64,000 bases of DNA from Lepus europaeus (Eukaryota; Chordata; Mammalia; Lagomorpha; Leporidae), in assembly GCF_033115175.1 (NCBI RefSeq), contig NC_084827.1, positions 174,097,401 to 174,161,400 on the forward strand, in the 5' to 3' direction. Made by a program: the position numbers and the translations under genes. Positions 1 through 10,411 of the stretch are shown piece after piece; positions within the stretch are counted from its first letter, which is position 1, and each line of letters starts with the position of its first letter. The notes beneath the pieces were generated by a model. That model was given only the letters and a program-made list of their open reading frames with translations, was not told the DNA's origin and ran no database searches.

Positions 1-136
1 TTCATGACTAGTTGGCTTCCTTTTGGTTTTGTTTTATAGTATAACAGACCCCATGCCACTATCCTACTTATTATCAGAATACTTCATATTTTTTTTCCAA
101 ATTCTACCTGAAGGATAGAGGTTTCCAGGTGATCTT

Positions 137-325
137 TATTCCTTCCTTCCTTCATCTCTTCCTTCTTTCTGTCCTTATTCTTTTTCTTTCCCTGCCCCTG
201 CCTTCCATTGTCCAATAATCTCCTCCCTCCTTCTCTTCCTTCTTTTCAACCCTTCCTTCCTCCCTCCCTTCATCCGTCCCTCTTTTTTTCCTTCCTTGCT
301 TTTTACCCTTCTTTCTCTTGTTTGG
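137..325. repeat. Homopyrimidine-rich tract
   Basis: Nearly all C and T on the + strand, made of drifting CTTC, CCTT and CTCC units. It is a low-complexity polypurine:polypyrimidine stretch of about 190 bp. The open frame across it on the minus strand is compositional and not a gene. Confidence 0.8.
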
Positions 326-341
326 TAAAAATTTTATTTGA

Positions 342-714
342 GGGCCGGCGTCGCGGCTCACTAGGCTAATCCTCCACCTTGCGGCGCCGGCACACCGGGT
401 TCTAGTCCCAGTCGGGGCGCCGGTTCTGTCCCGGCTGCCCCTCTTCCAGGCCAGCTCTCTGCTGTGGCCCGGGAGTGCAGTGGAGGATGGCCCAAGTGCT
501 TGGGCCCTGCACCCCATGGGAGACCAGGAGAAGCACCTGGCTCCTGGCTTCGGATCAGCGCAGTACGCCGGCCGCAGCGCGCCAGCCGCGGCGGCCATTG
601 GAGGGTGAACCAACGGCAAAGGAAGACCTTTCTCTCTGTCTCTCTCTCTCACTGTCCACTCTGCCTGTCAAAAAATAAAAAAATAAATAAATAAATAAAT
701 TAAATTAAATTAAA
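342..714 (+). mobile_element. CSINE, young subfamily, full length with 15-bp TSD
   Basis: Lagomorph C-repeat SINE with a tRNA-like head (a B-box-like GGTTCTAGTCC is visible), a conserved body, a TCTC-rich stretch and an A-rich AAATAA tail. A perfect 15-bp target-site duplication, AAAAATTTTATTTGA, lies at 327-341 and 715-729. The head and the CTGTCAAAAAATAAA-type tail match the copies at 15469 and 47824, so these three look like one recent subfamily. It landed in the T-rich end of the older SINE that follows. Confidence 0.93.
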
Positions 715-729
715 AAAAATTTTATTTGA

Positions 730-1060
730 CAGACTGAGAGACAGCAGACCGTCCCAAACCTCTTTTCTGTTAGTTCACGCGCCAGATGCCCTCAACAGCT
801 GGGCTGGATTGTGCTGAAGCCAGAATCAGGCACTCAATCTGGATTTCCCATGCAGTGACAAGGACCCAACCACTTGAACCAACCATCATTGCTGCCTCCA
901 AGGGTGCACATTAGTAGGAATCTGTAATCCACAGCAGAGCTGATACAAGAGCTCACACACTCCAATATGGGATGCAGGCACCCCATGCTTCCTCTTAACT
1001 GCTGCAACAAATACTCGTCCCTCTTTCTTTCTTTCTCATTCACTACCAGGACACATGGAG
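730..1060 (-). mobile_element. CSINE, old diverged copy
   Basis: Reads as a C-repeat on the minus strand: a TTTATTTGACAGACTGAGAG tail end, then diverged body blocks (GCTGAAGCCAGAATCAGGCACTC-like and ATGGGATGCAGGCACC). It is much more diverged than the copy inserted at its tail end. Confidence 0.75.
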
Positions 1061-1264
1061 CCAAACATTAAGCCCATGTTTACTAAAGGATTCAAAAGAC
1101 TTTGGTATTGGCCTGATACGTCAGTTTTCCTTCCCTCTTATTTACTCAAGCATTTTTATGTGGTATAGTGTATGTATCTTTAAGATACTTCAAAACATTT
1201 TGGGAAAGGAATGATTTATAAACAAATAAATACTAAAGGTAATGTTCACCTTCTATAGACAATT

Positions 1265-1520
1265 GCCTCTAAACCAAGCCAGCCTGGGCTCTAGTGCTAG
1301 AATGCATAGATTAAAATCATAATCTTGCCACCTTAGGCTCTGTGAGACCTTGGGTGTGACATTTATGCTTTCTAGGTGTCAATTTGCCCATCTATGAAAT
1401 GGCAGTAGATGATAGTGTTCCCTATAAGATCATGGTGAGTACTAAATTAGTTTCTTTATGTAACTTAGAACTGTATCTCACATACAGTAAGTGCTTTATA
1501 AGTACTACCTATTATTGACA
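1265..1520 (-). repeat. MIR SINE relic
   Basis: On the minus strand this follows the MIR order. On the + strand one sees CTCTGTGAGACCTTGGGTGTGAC, then a TCAATTTGCCCATCTATGAAATGG block, then ACAGTAAGTGCTTTATAAGT. It is an ancient mammalian-wide tRNA-derived SINE, long inactive. Confidence 0.75.
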
Positions 1521-2799
1521 TTGAACTCCCATGATGTACTGTGCAGTATGTTTAGAAATTATGTCCAAGGAATCACACAGTTTGGGATGGAGGGTTGGTT
1601 GAGAATAACAAATAATGTGTAATTCAAAGGGTCATTATCTAGCAGAGCTCTGTTGTTCTGTAAGTAGTGAAGAAAAGTTTGAGGTCCCAAAAGGTTAAGA
1701 GGTTTGCCCAAGTCACCTGCTCCCAGAAGGCAAGGCCTATGAGTGAGTGGCCTCAGACATGCAAACAGGAGACTTAGGGTCTGGAAGAAGAGTGCTGGAT
1801 TCCAGATGACCCCATCACCAAGCCCAGGGATCATGGTCAACTCACTGTCCTTCTCTACGGCTCCATCTGGGGAAAAAGCCTTAAACCATTTTCCAAGACG
1901 TTTCTTAGTTTTTGCAATTTGTAATTCTGGTCATTACTGTTCTCTTTGGGCACATGCCTGGAACTCAACTGGAAACATTTGCAGTGTGGTTGAAGCAGAG
2001 CTTCATAAAGTCAGAACAGAAGATTTAATGTTTCCTACATGCAGACTTTGACCCTCCTCCGTACTCTTGCCCAATCTTTCCAATACAGAAATCTCTTTGA
2101 AGTCATTTTGACTCCGTTGTTCTCATCCCCTAGACTTTGATCCTCACACAGCCCAGATAGTTTCAAACAGATGAAATCTCTCTTCCATAGTCATCGACCA
2201 CACTCAAATGCAGCCAGCAAAGTACATCACCCCACTGGCCAGGCCACTGCTGTGCTGAAAAACTAGTGGTGAACTTCAGGGTGGTGATCCATGGCCACAG
2301 TCATCACCTCTCTCAAGCCAAGTCATTAATTCATTCAAAAGATATTTTTGGGTCCCTTCCAAGCAGCAAGCACCATGGTAGGCATTTAGGGAACTTTCAA
2401 TCCAGCCATTGCTCATAGGGTAGTTTACTCATAGAAACACTGCAACAAAAGTACAATTACAACTTTGATAAGGTTATGGGAGAAAATGCTCAGAATACCA
2501 TGTAAGTAGACAGCAGGTCTTTTGACCACTCCCCTTATGGCTAAAGAAGCATTACCTGTATTGAAGGAATTGGATTTAAGACTAGGAGACTAGGGTCAGG
2601 GAGCCAGCACTGCTCCAGGCAAAGGGAACAACATAAACAAATCCATTGGTGTGAATATTTAGGGATCTAGAAGATGATCTGGACACTGAATCAGAAAGTG
2701 GCTTGGGCTATGAATCAAGCTCATTTGGGGCATACTTAAGGATAATACAAAGAAACAATTTTTATAAGACTCAAGACTTACCAAGACTAAAGATGCTAC
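1521..2799. other. No gene seen; possible L2 fragment
   Basis: Single-copy-looking sequence downstream of PID1. Around 2325-2480 a TTCATTCAAAAGATATTT...CAAGCACCATGGTAGGCA stretch resembles an L2 or MIR tail. Short open frames here show no recognisable domain. Confidence 0.5.
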
Positions 2800-2915
2800 C
2801 CCTTTTCATGTATTTTTAAAAAGCATTTTATTTAAATAATTTTGATTAACGTATAATAATTGTACATTTATATCCAGTGCATGGAAATTGCCCTGTAGTC
2901 TTGGTTCAGTCCCTC
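2800..2915 (-). repeat. L1 3' UTR fragment, old
   Basis: The block TTGATTAACGTATAATAATTGTACATTTAT resembles the reverse complement of older mammalian L1 3' ends, and a related stretch is seen near 44450. It is short and diverged. Confidence 0.4.
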
Positions 2916-3267
2916 TTACTTTGAAATGGATGAAGCCATTATCAAATAATTTAACAAAGGCTCTGTGCAAATGCTCTACCATCTCCTGCTAAAAAACTAC
3001 TTTGATGATGCAGTTACTATCATCATTAACCTAGGATAACACAATCATACAGACATGCATTCCCACGAATTGTTTTTTTGTTTCTGATGGTATATTTTCC
3101 TGTAGAAATAGCTTGCTGTTAAGCATCTCATAACATATTGTATGTCCTGGAAATAATTTTCATCAGGGAAACTGGCATTGCATTTTTATTTATTGTTCAA
3201 AACCTAGAGCAACTGAAGCAATTCTTAAATGAAGCACTGATATACTTACATACACTGCATATAATTT

Positions 3268-3269
3268 TC

Positions 3270-3301
<32 letters not shown>

Positions 3302-3355
3302 AAGAAAGGGGGGGCAGAGAGAGAGAGGGAGAGAGAGAGAGAGAGGGAGGGAGAA
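3268..3355. repeat. Compound (GT)n-(GA)n microsatellite
   Basis: A short TG run passes directly into about 80 bp of GA repeats interrupted by a run of G. It could be the low-complexity part of a decayed SINE, but no SINE body is visible around it. Confidence 0.9.
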
Positions 3356-4175
3356 AAGCATTGCATATGCACTAGCAACAAGGAAAAGTTTGGAAGGAAA
3401 AATTCCCTAATCTCACCAACAAGAGAAGGCTGCTCATGCTGCTGCTTCTGATGACCTGGTAGCACTTCTTCTTTTACTCTCTATTATAAGCATGCTTTCT
3501 TAGATTATAAAATGAAGTTACACAAGAGAATGCCCCAAAATAAAGTCATGGCTATAATATCATTCCATGGAATAATAATCTAATTGTAAATTTTAACATT
3601 TACAGTTTGGAAACCAAAGATAAAATAACAAAAAAGGAGATAATCAGAAAGAATAAGAATGTATCCACAGAGAGATTTGCACAAAAATACTGACGACAGA
3701 TAAACATAATGGGTCTTCAAAATTATAGGGTTTTAAAAACTGAACAATAATTATGATACAATGAGTTACATTTTTGTGAAGTTATGAAGATTAGCATTAC
3801 ACCCAAGGTTCATTCCAACAAATGGTACACTTGATTAAGTGGCAATGCATGAAATGACACAGTTATAATAATGAGAGGGTCTGAGAAACAATCAAAGATC
3901 CAATTATTCAGATCCAAATATGCTCAGTCTAATTTCAGCATTTTTTGTCTGCCCTAATTATTTGACAGTAGCACTAGACACAGTGTATATATGGTAGCAC
4001 TCAACCTCCAGAGTCTTTGACTCATGATGGAGTCTGCATTTCCACTGCTGAACTTTATTAGATGATAAATTAACATTTTATGGAAAAGTAAAAGGAATGG
4101 GATGTATTAGACACCCTTATTAGTTTTGAGATAATTGCTGTCGTGTCAAAGAAAGCACCCTCCATACGAAGAATG
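3356..4175. other. AT-rich stretch without recognised content
   Basis: No gene, SINE or L1 signature was recognised between the microsatellite and the next CSINE. Confidence 0.4.
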
Positions 4176-4189
4176 AGGAGAGGTGTCTT

Positions 4190-4524
4190 TTTTTTAAATA
4201 TTTTAAAAAATTTATTTGAAAGTCAGAGTTACACAGACAGAAGGAGAGGCAGAGAGAGACAAAGGCCTTCCATCTGATGGTTCACTCCCCAATTGGCTGC
4301 AATGGCCAGAGCTGCGCCAATCTGAAGCCAGGAGCCGGGAGCTTCTTCCAGGCCTCTCACATGGGTGCAGGGGCTCAAGGACTTGGGCCATCTTCTACTG
4401 CTTTCCCAGGCCACAGCAGAGAGCTGGATTGGAAGCGGAGAAGCCAGGTCTCGAATCTGCGCCCATTTGGGATGCCGGCGCTTCAGGCCAGGGCGTTAAC
4501 CTGCTGTGCCACAACGCTGGCCCC
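4190..4524 (-). mobile_element. CSINE, near full length
   Basis: Minus-strand C-repeat running from a T-rich end (TTTATTTGAAAGTCAGAG) to a GGGATGCCGGCGCTTCAGGC...TGCCACAACGCTGGCCCC head. Imperfect flanking repeats (AGGAGAGGTGTCTT at 4176-4189, AGGAGGGGGTGTCTT at 4525-4539) look like the target-site duplication. Confidence 0.92.
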
Positions 4525-4539
4525 AGGAGGGGGTGTCTT

Positions 4540-5825
4540 AAATCTCAGTCTAGCTCTCAGTAAAGTGGGAGAAATCAGTCTCTCTGGGTTTCAATATTCT
4601 AATCTGAATAAACGTTTTGACATCATCTGGTGTTAAAATAAGTAATATGTAACAATGTCCAAGACATTGCCGACTTATAAGTTCTTTATTCACTTTATTC
4701 CTTCTTGAGCAATAAAAGTTTTACACAGGCTCCAAGTTGTGATGTTTTTTACTGAGAAGATAGGCGCTGGCTTGACAGGAGTGGCTCTGAAGAGTCAGAC
4801 ACAGAAACATCTGCACGACTTCCCTGAGAGCGCCCTGTGCCACACACTGGGTCTTTCCTCACCTGAGACACTGGAGAATCCATTAGTCTCAAGGGCCAGC
4901 CCGCCTTCCCAAGAAAGATACTTAGTAAAGGCATGGCCTCTTTAAAGTTAATTTCCCTCAAGTACAAATCAAGAATAATGACAGTTCCTCTGCAGCACAG
5001 AATTAGAAAATGATAGGATAAAGCTTACAGTCTGATACATGGTAAGCACTCAGTAAAAGCTCATTTTTAATTTTATCTCATTTAAATCTTAGCATCTTCT
5101 GGGCTCAACATCCAGATTCCCAACATGCAGAGGAAAGAAAAAGTCTGAACGTATTTTCTATTAGACAATGGGTGTCAGGGACAGGACCCAAAAGAACCAC
5201 TACAGTAGTCCAGGGGGAGTTAAGCATTCTGGCATCCTAAAAAGGGACTGAAATGTAATGAACCATTCTGAGGTACCACTTGCAGCATAAATGTTGGGGT
5301 GAAGCTGTGAAAAGTTCCTAATGGCTGGCCCATCGACAGCTGGCCAAGTAAGAACAATGTTCTGGGGTCTGAGGGTACTATGATCTGTTGGAAAACTTGA
5401 GACCCAACCTTAGGAGACCAAAGGGCTACAGGGGAAGACAGGTGCAGCGTGGGGCTAATTCTGGAGCCTCCACAGAGCATGTCAGAAAATCCAAGGCTCT
5501 GGGATCAGAGTGTCCTGTGGTCAGTTCAAGCCCTGTTTAGTCATTGCAGACTTCAACTATCCCCTTAATCTGTTTTGATACCAACTTCTCATGCACAATA
5601 AATAATGATTCCTAATATATAAGATACTTTTGGTATTAAATAATGTACTTAGGATATCATATATTGAATATGTGTTCAAAAGTATTACCTCTTGTGATTC
5701 TGGTTCCTCAAAACCCTCTTCTATATTTTCAAACCCTCAGCTCATGCCCACAATGGAATCCAATGGACCAACTGGCACATAGCATTGAACATAAATTAAA
5801 TGAAATTTCAGTCATTATCCTTTAA
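4540..5825. other. No gene seen; possible MIR trace
   Basis: Mostly unassigned sequence. Near 5030-5120, ACATGGTAAGCACTCAGTAAAAGCTC resembles a MIR end. Short overlapping frames on both strands near 4740-4970 have no recognisable domain. Confidence 0.45.
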
Positions 5826-6135
5826 AATAAAAATATATTTAGTCATTTGAGAGGCAGAGTGACAGAGAAACAGAGAGATAAAGAGATCTTACATCCTCTT
5901 GTTCACTTTCCAAATGGCTGCAATGGTCAAGTCTGGGCCAGGCCAAAGCCAAAAACCAGGAATTCCATCTTAGTCTACCATAGGGGTGTCATGGGACCCA
6001 ACACTTGGGCCACCTTCTGCTGCCTTCCCAGATGCATTAGCAGGGAGCTGGATCAGATGTGGAGCAATTGGGGAACTCTGATACGGGATGCTGCATTAAG
6101 CAGTAGCTTAACCTGCCGTGCCAGAGCAGTGGTCC
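5826..6135 (-). mobile_element. CSINE, diverged
   Basis: Minus-strand C-repeat: TTTGAGAGGCAGAGTGACAGAG tail side, CACTTGGGCCACCTTCTGCTGC body, GGGATGCTGCATTAAGCAGTAG near the head. Diverged, with no clear target-site duplication. The 161-codon frame across it is SINE read-through. Confidence 0.88.
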
Positions 6136-7250
6136 TTAGACACCATGTTGCACCTGTCTGTCCAGGAACGTATTCATGGAAGGCTTGTAAAGGTATTTTC
6201 TCATTTATTTTTCTAGTATTTTATAAGCCCATTTTCTTTATAGAAAATATGTTTCTTTGTAGAACATATTACTCCAAAACTGAAATCCTACATGCTTACG
6301 TACCTGCTGAGACAGCAGCCTTTGGGGATTAGCTATCTCATGATGTCGGTTTGATTCTCTTAAAAGCTGAGAGAAAAACTTTACCGATACCAAATAATTA
6401 TTCAGTTGAAAGGAATTCAAAGCTCGTTAATTTTTCAGAAGAAAGAAGAAAGGAAAAGTTTTCCAAGTCCTCTTCACAGGAGCCTATTTTGGAGAAAAGG
6501 GCAATTCATAAAAAAGAAACTTTAATCATAATCTAACAAAGTCTGACCTTTCAAAGAAAGAATTGAATGATCAGTCTGGAAAATAATTTTTAGTAATAAA
6601 TTCTCCCAGCTCCACAGAAGCACTTGCTAGCCAAGGGAATGTAAGTAGGGACTTATCTTCACAGAGTGGCATTGAAGCTGCTTTTTAAATGCTGGCAAAG
6701 AATGTTCTTCCACAGGGAGGCAGAGGAACATCCTTCAGTGTGGTGCAGAGGGAGACATGGCCACACGACCTGGATCTGCAGACACAGCAGTGTGCCCCAA
6801 CCCTGCCCTACTGGCAAATCCCACATTCTGACCTTCAAAGGTTCCTCCTCTTTGTGATGTGGAGATTTTAGTTGGATCTTACTGAGATGCCTGGAAAATA
6901 CCAATTTCCAAAGAAAACAACAAGGGGCACCCACAAGGGGAATTGTGGGCCCTGGCTTAGACAAGGGTTGGCTGACTCGGGAAAACTTGGCCTCAAACTA
7001 ATTGGCTAATGGCACACAGAGAAAAGGGCCATCCTGCCTACTTTGAGTTCCTTTTCTCTTTCATTTTCCAACTGCTTTTCCCTCCCAACCTCAATTCCCT
7101 CCGCAGGCAATCCAAGCCAGTGATTGCCAGACACTAACACAACAGAAGGAAATAACTGTAATAGAGAAGTGAAAGATGAGAAAGAGGAAATTCAGGGGAA
7201 TTTCATCCCCTTGCAATGCATGTGTATGTATGAACTATGTTAATTTTATT
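6136..7250. other. No gene seen upstream of the mosaic element
   Basis: Unassigned sequence up to the left target-site duplication of the 5.1-kb retroelement. Overlapping 60-100 codon frames at 6659-6964 lie in mutual shadow and show no domain. Confidence 0.45.
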
Positions 7251-7266
7251 TCCCAAAGAATTTTTT
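7251..7266. repeat. Left target-site duplication of mosaic retroelement
   Basis: TCCCAAAGAATTTTTT, identical to the copy at 12368-12383. Its T run merges with the reverse-complemented poly(A) tail of the element, so the exact border is ambiguous by a few bases. Confidence 0.88.
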
Positions 7267-7712
7267 TTAACTTTTATTTAATGAATATAAATTTCCAGTG
7301 TACAGCTTATGGATTACAATGGCTTCCCCCTCCCATAACTTCCCTCCCACCCGCAAACCTCCCCTCTCCCACTCCCTCTCCCCTTCCATTTGCATCAAGA
7401 TTCATTTTCAATTCTCTTTATATACAGAAGATCAATTTAGTATAAAGATTGCAACAGTTTGCACCCACATAGAAACACAAAGTGAAACATACTGTTGGAG
7501 TACTAGTTATAGCATTAAATCACAATGTACAGCACATTAAGGACAGAGATCCCACATGAGGAGCAAGTGCACAGTGGCTCCTGTTGTTGACCCAACAAAT
7601 TGACACTCTAGTTTATGGCGCCAGTAACCATCCTAGGCTGTCGTCATGAGTTGCCAAGGCTATGGAAGCCTTCCAAGTTCACCGACTCTGATCATATTTA
7701 GACAAGGTCATA
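7267..7712 (-). mobile_element. L1 3' UTR part of the mosaic element
   Basis: Aligns by eye to the independent rabbit L1 3' end on the + strand at about 32310-32760. Shared blocks include GGCTTCCATAGCCTTGGCAACTCATGAC, the stretch around ACTTTGTGTTTCTGTGGGTGCA, the polypurine GGGAGAGGGAG tract, and TTGTAATCCATAA followed by AATTTATATTTACTAAATAAA. Similarity stops near 7712, which marks the junction with the internal non-L1 segment. Confidence 0.88.
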
Positions 7713-10411
7713 AAAGACAGAGTGAGGATAGTAACCAATGATCCTAAGAGTGGCATTTACCAGGTTTGAACAATTATACAGCATTAAGTGGGGAAGAGGA
7801 CCATCAGTACACACATGTTGGGAGTAGAGCCATTGGTGGTAGAGTAGAGGTTATGATTACAAAGGAATGAGGCCCAAATGCACTAGACAGGGCCTAGGAC
7901 AAAGGAAAGAGTCATTATTAGAGGAGCTAAGAAAGGTGCTATCTAAGCTACAAGTAATTTTTCTGATTGAGAGGCAAATAGAACCTGATAGAAGGGGCTT
8001 GATAATAATCTGGTGGGCTTTAGGCCTTGTAAGTTAAGAGGCCAAGACCTATCTATCTCTTCACATGGGGTATATCCTAAGGGAGGTGTGAACCTCCTAG
8101 GGGAAGGCACTCTGTTGACTTTCATTACTTGGCTGGCCTGGGAGGAGAGCTGGCCAGGTAAAGGCAGGGGGCATCTCTAACAAGAAATTGACAGTTCTGC
8201 CTGCAATGTCGCTGACCCTACTTGACCATCCCCTCAGCTGCAGTGGTCACTTTGGAAGTTGGGCTGAGTGAAGGGCTTTTCAGCTTAGAGCCAATAAGAT
8301 CTGTGGCTCTGACCTGGGCATCCTTCGACTCCAGGGCAGGTCCATTTCCAGTGATCCAACTCTTGGCAGAGCTGCCAGGGCTCTTCACAAGCTGACTTCT
8401 GCTGAAGCCCATGCTTACCACATTGAAAGCCACTGCAGTGGACTGGCCTGTTGGGTCTCCTTGAGGGCAGATCACTGTCCAGATCAGCCATTAATAGGCC
8501 TGCCACCCATTGCTTCTGATGCCTAGCTTTCTTTTCCTCCTGGTTTGTGTTAAAGCAGACCAGAGGATGCAAGTCAAGGGAGTGCCCAAGTCCCATCTCT
8601 AATCTTCGGTGGCCTGAACTACAAGTCTATAGTCACAGGCATGTTCTGTAGTAGTTTTTCTAAGGTAGACAATGCCCATGAGGAAAATTATATTCTCACT
8701 TTAAAACTTTCTTTCCCTTTGGTCTGAAAGGGAGGTTTTTTCTACTTACTGTATACTTCGCTGATGGCGAAGTGAGTCTAGCTATGAGATTATTATTTAA
8801 GTTCTTATTTTGGCTATGCTATTGCAGAAAAATGTTAGCCATCTCTTTTATAAGGTCTAAAGATTAAATTGTGCATCCTACAGATTCCTTCATAATAGAA
8901 TTAGTTTCCTACCTTGAAGAGAATAGAGAAATGAAAGAACAAGTTGGGCTTAGAATAGAGAAATGAGGGAGCAAGTCCTAGATCGCTTGTTGACAATAGC
9001 AATATCACATGAATACTTAGCAAACCGTTTCAACCATTAGATAACAACTTAAGAAAACATTTACCAGAAGGTCCAATGCCTTCTATAAATTTTAAGAATC
9101 ATGTATTTGAAAACACCTCTTAAATATCTAACATGGTGTAGTTTGTTTAGCCAGTAAACTTAAGCACAACCATCTAAAATGTTTTTAGTTTCTTTCTACC
9201 AACAAGTCTAAAACATATGATACACAGATTCAGGTCCCACAAATTAAAATGTATCTTTGATTGATTTTAGCAGCTTAAATTTATGGACAATCTTATCTAT
9301 AAGCCATTTAAAATAAAACTCTTAATAAAATTTCCCCATGTGGACATACAATATGTACACACATATAATATAGCATAATAGACCAATACATCAATTTTAA
9401 TAATAGCTTTTAAAATCTTTAACTCTTTTTGTAGATTGCCAATTGATTTGAATTGCTTTTTCTTTTTAGTAACCTCAGTTAACCATACTTTCTCTCAGTT
9501 GGTACTGTTAATACCTTATTGGCTTCATCTGTTTACAGAGCCATCCCAAAGTACTGAATACAATAAAAGTGGCTGGAAAAAGTCCATAGGAACCTATAGG
9601 AGGACAGCTAAACACAGAACCAACAACGCTTTAGTTTTATGAGCAGCACATCATATATAACTGTGGATGACAAAAGACTTTAAGTCGCCATGTTTAAAAT
9701 TATAAACTCATCAACCAACAAGAGGCACTTGCTTACTTCACAGTATTTTTGAGAGCACCTGTAGGATTTTACAAGTATTTAACCCTTTAGGCCTCTGGGG
9801 CTTTCTCATTAAGATAACTATCATGTCTAATAACACAAGATCATTAGACTTTTTAATTCTCAAACATTTGTATTAATAGCATTTTCCATTATAGAAACTT
9901 AAAGTCTGGTACCACATCACATCTTGACAGTCCTTCTAATAATCTCCAAATAGACTGATTAGTTGGTGTCTCTATAAGATGAGAGACATAGGTCCTTGGA
10001 TTTTTTCAGTTGGGCCCAAACTGGAAAAACCAAAGTCCAGGATTTACTGGAAATTTTAGAGACCAGATTGTTTGAAACTTTGATTTTTTGAATGCCTGTC
10101 AAGAATGCCAAGAAGGCTCAAAATCCAAAATATCTGGTTGAAATAAGATTTCTTAAAATCATGACATAACATAGACCAAATTTGATCATTGTTACAAGGT
10201 GATTATTCAAATTTTTGAACAAAGCACATATTTAAATAACCCATAGCTCTTAATAAAAATTCAGCTGTTTTTGAACAATTAGAATTTAACAGACATCAAG
10301 AGAACATAATAGATTACTTTAACACATTGCTTTAACAGAGCATCAGAGTTTAATTCTATGTCAAAGAGAAATTGAGCTTCCTGTGATCTTTTGCTGTGAG
10401 GTTTCCTTCCT
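7713..10411 (-). other. Internal non-L1 segment replacing ORF2
   Basis: About 2.7 kb between L1 ORF1 and the L1 3' UTR. No reverse-transcriptase or endonuclease motif of L1 ORF2 was found in any frame. The half next to ORF1 (about 8700-10400) is strongly AT-rich and without long frames. The half next to the 3' UTR has degraded retrovirus-like coding traces. A 7-bp-stem inverted repeat (ACTTCGC, loop, GCGAAGT) lies at 8755-8773. The few bases just after the ORF1 stop may still be L1 spacer, so the left junction is uncertain. Confidence 0.6.
8120..8440 (-). pseudogene. Decayed retrovirus-like gag nucleocapsid / protease remnant
   Basis: One minus frame (8285-8596) has a basic region, then two degraded zinc knuckles. 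The second keeps C-x4-H-x4-C followed by Pro (about 8336-8368), but its first Cys is Trp. The first, at about 8387-8437, keeps Cys residues and a CGK motif but has wrong spacing. In another frame, 8130-8217, follows a short FLV-type stretch like the retroviral aspartic protease entry, with the catalytic Asp-Thr-Gly not preserved. In-frame stops and frame changes break the region. A hydrophobic stretch near 7860-7960 could be an envelope anchor, but this is weak. It is an endogenous retrovirus relic and cannot encode protein. Confidence 0.5.

Noticed and set aside
342..440. tRNA gene
   Set aside because: A- and B-box-like motifs are those of the tRNA-derived SINE head; no complete cloverleaf, and the same sequence is repeated throughout the window.
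5847..6332. 161-codon + strand open frame
   Set aside because: It runs through a minus-strand CSINE and its flank. The translation repeats the phrases seen in other CSINE frames, so it is SINE read-through.
7713..10411. Missing L1 ORF2 hidden by frameshifts
   Set aside because: No L1 endonuclease or reverse-transcriptase motif was seen on either strand, and 2.7 kb is too short for the 3.8-kb ORF2. The sequence does not resemble the ORF2 pieces recognised at 18090 or 30400.
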